Shown here one piece after another: positions 1-4,246 of a DNA stretch of 5,927 bases. The stretch spans positions 1 through 5,927 of the forward strand of contig DGFE01000223.1 of assembly GCA_002391525.1 (NCBI GenBank), read 5' to 3'. Origin of the DNA: Competibacteraceae bacterium UBA3908. GTDB taxonomy: Bacteria > Pseudomonadota > Gammaproteobacteria > Competibacterales > Competibacteraceae. The notes beneath the pieces were generated by a model, which ran no database searches, was not told the DNA's origin, and worked only from the letters and a program-made list of their open reading frames with translations. The stretch's first letter is position 1, and every line of letters begins with the position of its first letter. A program made the translations under genes and the position numbers.

Positions 1-19
1 AGATGTGTATAAGAGACAG
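1..19. other. Nextera/Tn5 mosaic-end sequencing adapter (artefact)
   Basis: The first 19 bases read AGATGTGTATAAGAGACAG, exactly the Tn5 mosaic-end sequence used in Nextera transposase libraries. It sits at the extreme end of the window. This is library sequence left on the contig end, not genome, so the cmr1 reading frame should not be extended through it. A real Tn5 end is very unlikely, because nothing else of a transposon follows. Confidence 0.95.
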
Positions 20-98
20 GCCATGCGCCATTCTGATCAGCATCACCCAGAAAAGCCGGGGTTACAAAGCTCACAGTGTAATGTTGTTTAACCATCAT
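20..98 (-). CDS. cmr1: Type III-B CRISPR RAMP protein Cmr1, N-terminal fragment (cut by contig end)
   Basis: Only the first 26 codons are present. After a short leader (MMVKQH) they read YTVSFVTPAFLGDADQNGAW. This matches the opening beta strand and loop of Cmr1 proteins, whose N-terminus typically has the form x-V-x-F-x-TPAFLGGA-D. Cmr1 is a subunit of the Cmr (type III-B) effector complex, which uses crRNA to bind and cut target RNA. I chose the ATG at 98 because GGAG at 111-108 lies 9 nt upstream; the ATG at 95 is an alternative. The frame is also open further upstream, with ATGs at 113 and 143 that lack good ribosome binding sites. The frame stays open through the adapter, but those codons are artificial. 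It lies downstream of cas6 on the same strand, which supports the call. Recognition rests on a short stretch, so the exact RAMP subtype is less certain than membership in a CRISPR RAMP family. Confidence 0.78.
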
Positions 99-103
99 GT
101 GTG

Positions 104-193
104 TTATCTCCATTGGGTGCTGCAAATGTAGTGCGTATAACATCTGCCGGCGACGCAAAGCAGGATATGGCGGGGATAGCGTTCCGGATTCAT
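104..193 (-). pseudogene. Remnant of a CRISPR-associated NE0113/Csx-family gene (N-terminus only)
   Basis: An ATG at 193 follows AGAGGA (206-201) with 7-nt spacing, so it has a proper translation start. The ORF is only 29 codons. It begins MNPERYPRHILLCVAG, resembling the N-terminus of the NE0113 (TIGR02584-type) CRISPR-associated family, in which an (R/H)ILLxVxGLxPQxVTETLYAL segment opens a CARF/ring-nuclease-like Rossmann fold. After Gly16 the similarity stops, and TAA follows at 106-104. In the cmr1 frame the next codons (143 onward) read MLYALHLQHP, containing the LYAL expected slightly later in the family. This suggests a deletion plus frameshift. An intact member is around 200 residues or more, so most of the gene is missing. 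It sits between cas6 and cmr1, where type III accessory genes are common. The family match is from memory of the motif. The break could be a real deletion or an assembly error near the contig end. Confidence 0.55.
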
Positions 194-262
194 GGCGGCG
201 TCCTCTGTTCAGCATAGTGCAAATACAGCAACGGTGAATTCAGCGAGATAAAAACGCGGAGT

Positions 263-276
263 CGGCAAGCATGCCG
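263..276. repeat. 14-nt hairpin next to the cas6 stop, near-copy of the one at 1285-1298
   Basis: CGGCA-AGCA-TGCCG can form a 5-bp stem with a 4-nt loop, one base after the cas6 stop codon. Including the preceding T, it differs at one base from TCGGCAAGCTTGCCG at 1284-1298 on the other side of cas6. On the minus strand it is followed 8 nt later by five Ts (254-250). It might therefore act as a weak terminator or attenuator between cas6 and the downstream genes, but the stem is short and the T run is not adjacent. It may simply be a dispersed repeat. Confidence 0.5.
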
Positions 277-277
277 G

Positions 278-1210
278 TCAAGCCACTACCAGTCGATACC
301 TCCCCAACCCCATTACCGCACCCTTGCCGGCATGAGTCCACTGGCCGAGCCACAGATACGGCCAGAACGGCTCCAGCCCGGCGCCGTCCAGTTCGATTTC
401 GCCGACCAGCCCGCCCATTTTCACCAGCGCGTCCTGGCGCGACGAATAGCGGGCCCATTCATGCCAGCGCAGTCGCGCCGCCCGGTGCCGGATCGTCCAG
501 CCGGCCCGGCTCAATCCGGCGAAATCGGCTTCCAGTGGCGTGTCGGTGTGAAAAGTGATCAACAGCGAAATTCGCCGCAACAGATTGGCGAACAGCGCGC
601 CGAACTGGAACGTTTCCGGCCCCAGCAGCTTCTCGGCTTGCCGTATCCGCAACGGCGTTTCCAAAACCAGCGTCAGCCGCGCCGGACAGGGCGGTGGTTC
701 GGGAACCGTGGGCGGCAACGGTTGCAGGGATTCGCCAGGATGGTAAATGGCCTGCCAATCGCCGTCCGGTGTCCGCTGCGTGACCTGGACCAACTCCAGC
801 CTGCCATCGCCGTGGCCGACGCCGCGCCGGCCGGCCTGGTCGAAAGCGTGCAGCACGTAAGGCAGATGCCGGTTGCCGTGCCCGAACAACACCACGTCCA
901 CATCGACCGTCGCGCCGGCGGCGTGCGCTCCCCCCGCTCCCGGTCGCAGCACGTAGGGATGCGGCGCGGCGGGGTACTTGCGCAGCTTGCCGGTGGCGGG
1001 ATCGGGCGGGGTCTCGAACAGATAGGGATAGACGCAGGAACGGTACAGCAGACAGGACGGACAGGTCGGCTCGCGGGTGACGCAGACCAGCCGCTTGAGG
1101 GCATGGCCGAACACCCCGCGCCAGGCGGAACCGGCGTAAACCGGTAGCCGAACCGGCTCCAGGGCGGTGAATTCCAGCCGGTAACCGGCCACGGGCAGTA
1201 ACGGTTGCAT
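278..1210 (-). CDS. cas6: CRISPR pre-crRNA processing endoribonuclease Cas6 (RAMP superfamily)
   Basis: The 310-residue protein matches the Cas6 family with a Pfam CRISPR_Cas6-type C-terminal domain. Cas6 cuts the CRISPR precursor transcript within each repeat to give crRNAs, here presumably for the type III-B complex whose cmr1 lies downstream. Residues 10-40 (YRLEF...LPVYAGSAWRGVFGHAL) are the typical N-terminal strand and G-rich turn. Cys43, Cys50, Cys53 and Cys59 form a cluster that could bind zinc. Residues 62-88 (PYLFETP...PHPYVL) are characteristic. Residues 106-130 hold the VLFG...LPYVLHAF-x-GRRGVG segment. Residues 247-271 (LRWHEWARYSSRQ...GGLVGEI) and the glycine-rich loop HAGKGAVMGLGRYRL (293-307) form the RNA-binding C-terminal half. 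Length is normal. The ATG at 1210 follows AAGGGAG (1224-1218) by 7 nt. A perfect inverted repeat abuts that site. Next on the same strand, after an 84-nt gap, are the NE0113-like remnant and cmr1. The catalytic residue cannot be assigned by eye, because Cas6 active sites vary. Confidence 0.93.
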   Translation of the reverse strand: MQPLLPVAGYRLEFTALEPVRLPVYAGSAWRGVFGHALKRLVCVTREPTCPSCLLYRSCVYPYLFETPPDPATGKLRKYPAAPHPYVLRPGAGGAHAAGATVDVDVVLFGHGNRHLPYVLHAFDQAGRRGVGHGDGRLELVQVTQRTPDGDWQAIYHPGESLQPLPPTVPEPPPCPARLTLVLETPLRIRQAEKLLGPETFQFGALFANLLRRISLLITFHTDTPLEADFAGLSRAGWTIRHRAARLRWHEWARYSSRQDALVKMGGLVGEIELDGAGLEPFWPYLWLGQWTHAGKGAVMGLGRYRLVVA

Positions 1211-1223
1211 GAGGATTCTCCCT

Positions 1224-1257
1224 TATCATGACCGAATAACGAATCTCCGTCATGATA
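1224..1257 (-). promoter_or_regulatory. 9-bp inverted repeat abutting the cas6 ribosome binding site
   Basis: TATCATGAC (1224-1232) and GTCATGATA (1249-1257) are perfect reverse complements separated by 16 nt. The cas6-proximal arm shares one base with the AAGGGAG ribosome binding site (1224-1218), and the cas6 ATG is at 1210. The pair could be a two-half-site operator for a dimeric regulator, or a leader-RNA stem that controls access of ribosomes. I see no convincing -35/-10 pair here. The dyad itself is directly visible; the regulatory role is inference. Confidence 0.45.
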
Positions 1258-1258
1258 C

Positions 1259-1342
1259 CCGCCGGCGCCGGCGGTTTCGGGAATCGGCAAGCTTGCCGCG
1301 ACGGACCCCGGTTACGAAACCGCAGCCCGCCGGAATGACAGG
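1259..1342. repeat. Structured palindromic intergenic element (REP/MITE-like)
   Basis: This stretch between cas6 and the VOC gene holds several nested symmetries. There is a perfect 16-bp palindrome at 1259-1274. A 9-bp inverted pair GCGGTTTCG (1271-1279) / CGAAACCGC (1315-1323) encloses the perfect 14-bp palindrome CGGCAAGCTTGCCG (1285-1298). CCGGAATGACAGGG follows at 1331-1344; its GGAATGACA (1332-1340) recurs inverted as TGTCATTCC at 1970-1978, beyond the VOC gene. No ORF with codon structure was recognised. It resembles the dispersed palindromic repeats of proteobacterial intergenic regions, but I cannot name a family. Confidence 0.55.
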
Positions 1343-1366
1343 GAAAAGCGCCCGAAAAACCGCAAT

Positions 1367-1391
1367 CCCTCCCTCCGTCACGAGGGAGAGG
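1367..1391 (-). terminator. Possible terminator hairpin after the VOC gene; also a C/T-rich repeat
   Basis: CCCTCCCTC (1367-1375) pairs with the G/A-rich run at 1382-1391 through seven consecutive base pairs, then two more after a bulged A. The 6-nt loop is 1376-1381. On the minus strand it comes 12 nt after the TAG stop of the VOC gene and is followed, 7 nt later, by five Ts (1359-1355). That spacing is too long for a textbook intrinsic terminator. Its sequence is related to the hairpin at 1900-1922, so it may be a repeat that also ends transcription. Confidence 0.4.
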
Positions 1392-1403
1392 GTGTTACAA
1401 CCG

Positions 1404-1877
1404 CTACGCGACCTTGGCGAACGCCTCGATCACCTCCGGCGGGGCCTGGATCAGTTCGATCAGCACGCCCTCGCCGGACAGCGGAGTGGCGTCGTTGCCC
1501 TTGGGATGGATGAAGCAGACATCGTAACCGGCCGCCCCCTTGCGGATGCCGCCCGGCGTGAAGCGCATCCCCTTGCCGGTCAGCCACTCCACCGCCGCCG
1601 CCAGATTGTCGATCCACAGCCCGATGTGGTTGAGCTGCGGCTCGTGCACCTTGGGCACCTTGTTGGGATCGATGGGTTGCATCAGGTCCACTTCCACCTT
1701 GAACGGGCCGGAACCGATGGCGGCGATATCCTCGTCCACGTTTTCCCGCTCGCTGCGGAAATTGCCGGTCAGGGTCAGGCCCAGGGTATCCACCCACAGC
1801 CGGCTCAATTTGGACTTGTCCAGCCCGCCGATGGCGATCTGCTGGATACCCAGCACCTTGAAGGGTCTATCGGACAC
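1404..1877 (-). CDS. VOC (glyoxalase/bleomycin-resistance fold) protein, possible methylmalonyl-CoA epimerase
   Basis: The 157-residue protein has the two beta-alpha-beta-beta-beta modules of the vicinal oxygen chelate superfamily, roughly residues 7-68 and 80-144. The second module begins LNHIGLWIDN with His84 and ends VLIELIQAP with Glu141; these are expected metal ligands. Glu62 in KVEVDLMQP sits at a third ligand position. The first ligand, His in methylmalonyl-CoA epimerase and glyoxalase I, is Gln here (IQQIAIGG, Gln12/Gln13). Length fits the epimerase family. The gene is divergent from mutA, so it could supply the (S)-to-(R)-methylmalonyl-CoA epimerisation the mutase pathway needs. That role is inferred from context. 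A lactoylglutathione-lyase-like or unknown VOC function is also possible. The start is GTG at 1877: AGGAGG (1888-1883) precedes it by 5 nt and no upstream ATG is better placed. Inverted repeats flank it on both sides. Confidence 0.85.
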   Translation of the reverse strand: MSDRPFKVLGIQQIAIGGLDKSKLSRLWVDTLGLTLTGNFRSERENVDEDIAAIGSGPFKVEVDLMQPIDPNKVPKVHEPQLNHIGLWIDNLAAAVEWLTGKGMRFTPGGIRKGAAGYDVCFIHPKGNDATPLSGEGVLIELIQAPPEVIEAFAKVA

Positions 1878-1882
1878 GGAAA

Positions 1883-1888
1883 CCTCCT
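1883..1888 (-). promoter_or_regulatory. Strong ribosome binding site fixing the GTG start of the VOC gene
   Basis: On the minus strand the sequence is TTAGGAGGTTTCC followed by GTG. AGGAGG is a full match to the anti-Shine-Dalgarno sequence, with 5-nt spacing. It supports the GTG at 1877 as the initiation codon. Confidence 0.8.
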
Positions 1889-1899
1889 AACTGGTTACT

Positions 1900-1922
1900 C
1901 CCCTCTCCCACCGGGAGAGGGG
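1900..1922. repeat. Perfect 10-bp C/T-rich hairpin repeat
   Basis: CCCCTCTCCC (1900-1909) and GGGAGAGGGG (1913-1922) are perfect reverse complements around the loop ACC, followed by TCGGGGGTGAGGG (1923-1935). I recognise this arrangement as a hairpin found scattered in intergenic regions of many proteobacterial genomes. It lies in the space between the divergent VOC and mutA genes. There is no T run, so it is not an obvious terminator. A related, imperfect version occurs at 1367-1391. Confidence 0.7.
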
Positions 1923-2015
1923 TCGGGGGTGAGGGATAATGAAGGATAAGGCAACAGACTTTTTCAGTATGTCATTCCACTTCGCGATTGCAACCGTATC
2001 CCGCGCCTTCCAGTA

Positions 2016-2035
2016 CGATTCCCTGCCGGGAATCG
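2016..2035. promoter_or_regulatory. 8-bp inverted repeat upstream of mutA, candidate operator
   Basis: CGATTCCC (2016-2023) and GGGAATCG (2028-2035) are perfect reverse complements around TGCC. The dyad ends 14 nt before a TATACT box at 2050-2055, so a bound protein would overlap the -35 region of that promoter. The CGGGAATCGG at its right edge also occurs at 1278-1287, so it could instead be part of a dispersed repeat. Confidence 0.35.
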
Positions 2036-2049
2036 GGCGAATCTTCGGT

Positions 2050-2055
2050 TATACT
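2050..2055 (+). promoter_or_regulatory. Candidate -10 box for the mutA-mutB operon
   Basis: TATACT in the AT-rich stretch GGTTATACTTTTGC lies 49 nt before the mutA start. It is one base from the sigma-70 -10 consensus. No good -35 hexamer is found 16-18 nt upstream, which is occupied by the inverted repeat at 2016-2035. The promoter may therefore need an activator, or this may not be the start site. Confidence 0.35.
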
Positions 2056-2093
2056 TTTGCGGTACTGTCAACCCCCTCGTGTTTCGATCCACC

Positions 2094-2098
2094 GGAGG
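2094..2098 (+). promoter_or_regulatory. Ribosome binding site of mutA
   Basis: GGAGG lies 6 nt before ATG 2105. It decides between two in-frame ATGs: the one at 2099 directly abuts it and is too close, so 2105 is the likely start. The open frame reaching back to 1988 crosses the promoter region and is not used. Confidence 0.75.
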
Positions 2099-2104
2099 AT
2101 GCGC

Positions 2105-4246
2105 ATGTCGAACCCACAACAAGCCGACGCGGCTGCTCCCATGTTCAACGAATTTCCCCCAACCCCTTATGAGGAGTGGCGAAAGGTCGTCGACAAGTTC
2201 CTCAAGGGCGCGCCGTTCGAGAAGCGACTGGTCACCAGGACCTACGAGGACATCGATCTCCAGCCCATGTACCGGCAGGAAGACATCGAAGGCTTGCCCC
2301 ATCTGGACAGCCTGCCCGGCTTCGCCCCCTATTTGCGTGGAACCAGTCCACTCGGTTACGTCGCCAGCAGTTGGGATGTCGCCCAGGAATTGCCCTACGG
2401 TACGCCGAAGGTGTTCAACGAAGCCCTGCGCGCCGATCTGGAGCGTGGTCAGAACGCCGTCAACCTGGTGCTCGACCGTCCGACCCTGGCCGGCATCGAC
2501 GCCGATCAGGCCGAAGCCGACGACGTCGGCAAGGGCGGCCTGTCGATCTCCAGCGTCGCGGACCTCGCCGAGGCGCTGGACGGCGTGGATCTCGAACAGA
2601 CGCCTCTGTTCATCCAGGCCAGCACCAGCGCCCTGACCTTCACCGCCCTGCTGGCGGCGCTGGTCAGGAAACAGGGTAAATCGCTGGCCAGGGTGCGCGG
2701 CGCCATCGGCATGGACCCGCTGGGCCAGTTGGCCCGCGACGGCCGGCTGCCCCGCGATCTGGACGGCGTCTACGACGTGATGGCGCAACTCACCGCCTGG
2801 GCCAAGGCCAACACCCCGCGATTGCAGACCATTACTGTCCAGGGCAGTCCCTACCATAACGGCGGCGCCAGCGCCACCCAGGAACTGGCGTTCGCGCTGG
2901 CCACGGCGGTCGAATATCTCCGCGCCATGCAGGCGCGCGGGCTGAGCGTGGACGACGCCGCGCCGCGTTTTCGCTTCTCTCTGTCCATCGGTTCCAACTT
3001 CTTCATGGAAATCGCCCGGCTGCGCGCGGCCCGGCTGCTGTGGGCCAAGATCGTCCAGGCGTTCGGCGGCAACGCGGACGCGCAGAAGATGAGCCTGCAC
3101 GCCCGCACCTCGGCCTGGAACCAGACCGTCTACGACCCGCACGTCAACCTGCTGCGCGCCACCACCGAGGCGTTTTCCAGCGCGGTCGGCGGCTGCGACA
3201 GCCTGCACATTTCGCCGTTCGACGAACTGCTCCGCGTGCCGGACGAGTTCTCCCGCCGCGTCGCCCGCAACACCCATACCGTGCTGCGCGAGGAAAGTCA
3301 CATCACCCGCACCGTGGACCCTGCCGGCGGCTCCTGGTACGTCGAAAACCTCACCGATTCGGTTGGCCGCAAGACCTGGGCGATCTTTCAGGAGGTCGAG
3401 AAACAGGGCGGCATGGCGAAAGCCCTGGCGGCCGGCTGGCCGCAGTCGCAAATCGCCGACACCGCCGCCAAGCGCGCCGCCAACATCGCCCGGCGCAAGG
3501 ACATCTTCGTCGGCACCAACATGTATCCGAATCTGAAGGAAACCCGCATCGAGCCGGCGCCGGTGGATGCCTGGGCGGTCCAGCAGGAACGCGCGGCGGC
3601 TCTCAACGGTTTCCGGGCGGCGGTCAACGCCGGTCAGAAGCAAGCGGCTCTGGATCAACTGGCCCAGGGCGGTGACGTGGTCGAAGCCGCGATTCAGGCC
3701 GCGCTCGCCGGCGCGACCCTGGGCGAAATCGCCCAGGCGGCGCGCGCCAACGCCAAGCCCGGTCCCACCGCTACCGCCGTCCACGCCCATCGCGGCGCGC
3801 AGGCGTTCGAGGCGCTGCGGCAGGCGGCGGAAACCTACGTCGCTCGCATCGGCCAGCGCCCGCAAGTGTTCCTCGCTACCATGGGGCCGCTGACCCAGCA
3901 CAAGGCCCGCGCCGATTTCACCACCGCCTTTCTGGGCGTGGGCGGCTTCGAGACGATCTATCCGTCCGGCTTCAATACTCCGGACGAAGCGGCGGACGCG
4001 GCGCTGGCTTCCGGCGCCAAGGCGGTGGTGATCTGCTCCACCGATCCGACCTATCCCGACATCGTCCCGCCGCTGGTCCAGAAACTGAAGAAGGCCGCGC
4101 CCGATCTGATCGTGCTGCTGGCCGGCTATCCCGCCGACCATGTCGAAGCCTTCAAGGCCGCCGGCGTGGACGACTTCATTCATCTCAACGCCAATTGCCA
4201 AGCCCTGTTGTCAACCTTGCAGAAGAAGATGGGGGTCGCCCAATGA
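2105..4246 (+). CDS. mutA: Methylmalonyl-CoA mutase small (beta) subunit MutA
   Basis: The 713-residue protein is a full-length small subunit of heterodimeric adenosylcobalamin-dependent methylmalonyl-CoA mutase. It pairs with MutB to interconvert (R)-methylmalonyl-CoA and succinyl-CoA in the cytoplasm. Residues ~15-60 (EEWRKVVDKFLKG...) form the dimer-contacting N-terminus. Residues ~75-560 are a TIM-barrel-like domain, with family segments SPYHNGGASATQELAFAL (248-265), FSLSIGSNFFMEIARLRAAR (291-310) and DPAGGSWYVENLT (405-417). Residues ~585-713 are a degenerate cobalamin-binding-like Rossmann domain. Its would-be DxHxxG motif reads PLTQHKAR (595-602), lacking the cobalt-ligand pattern, as is normal for this non-catalytic subunit. 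Where MutB has the substrate-site GYHMQEAG, MutA has PYHNGGAS. The stop overlaps the mutB start in ATGA, so the two are translationally coupled and made in equal amounts. Start choice is set by GGAGG at 2094-2098. Confidence 0.95.
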   Translation: MSNPQQADAAAPMFNEFPPTPYEEWRKVVDKFLKGAPFEKRLVTRTYEDIDLQPMYRQEDIEGLPHLDSLPGFAPYLRGTSPLGYVASSWDVAQELPYGTPKVFNEALRADLERGQNAVNLVLDRPTLAGIDADQAEADDVGKGGLSISSVADLAEALDGVDLEQTPLFIQASTSALTFTALLAALVRKQGKSLARVRGAIGMDPLGQLARDGRLPRDLDGVYDVMAQLTAWAKANTPRLQTITVQGSPYHNGGASATQELAFALATAVEYLRAMQARGLSVDDAAPRFRFSLSIGSNFFMEIARLRAARLLWAKIVQAFGGNADAQKMSLHARTSAWNQTVYDPHVNLLRATTEAFSSAVGGCDSLHISPFDELLRVPDEFSRRVARNTHTVLREESHITRTVDPAGGSWYVENLTDSVGRKTWAIFQEVEKQGGMAKALAAGWPQSQIADTAAKRAANIARRKDIFVGTNMYPNLKETRIEPAPVDAWAVQQERAAALNGFRAAVNAGQKQAALDQLAQGGDVVEAAIQAALAGATLGEIAQAARANAKPGPTATAVHAHRGAQAFEALRQAAETYVARIGQRPQVFLATMGPLTQHKARADFTTAFLGVGGFETIYPSGFNTPDEAADAALASGAKAVVICSTDPTYPDIVPPLVQKLKKAAPDLIVLLAGYPADHVEAFKAAGVDDFIHLNANCQALLSTLQKKMGVAQ

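Noticed and set aside
1..19. End of a Tn5-type transposon
   Set aside because: The match is to the hyperactive mosaic end used in library kits, at the exact contig end, with no transposon genes; adapter carry-over explains it better.
20..277. CRISPR array next to cas6
   Set aside because: I looked for regularly spaced direct repeats of about 25-40 nt in this stretch and elsewhere and found none. It is occupied by the NE0113-like remnant and the cmr1 start.
332..1147. 271-codon plus-strand frame within cas6
   Set aside because: It lies wholly antisense to the recognisable Cas6 and is Arg/Gln/Pro-rich with no family features.
1988..2104. Upstream in-frame extension of mutA
   Set aside because: The extension covers the TATACT box and an inverted repeat; GGAGG sits immediately before ATG 2105, and the protein from there already has the family's normal N-terminus.
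1878..2104. Cobalamin riboswitch or tRNA in the mutA leader region
   Set aside because: No B12-box-like segment or cloverleaf was seen; the stretch holds repeats, one dyad and a possible -10 box only.
1939..2172. 77-codon plus-strand frame upstream of and overlapping mutA
   Set aside because: No ribosome binding site, it crosses the likely mutA promoter and enters mutA out of frame, and the product is not recognisable.
1964..4201. 745-codon open frame on the minus strand opposite mutA
   Set aside because: It is antisense to a certain mutA, starts and ends without a ribosome site, is Arg/Gly/Asp-rich low-complexity sequence and runs through the VOC-mutA intergenic region. Long antisense frames are expected opposite GC-rich genes.
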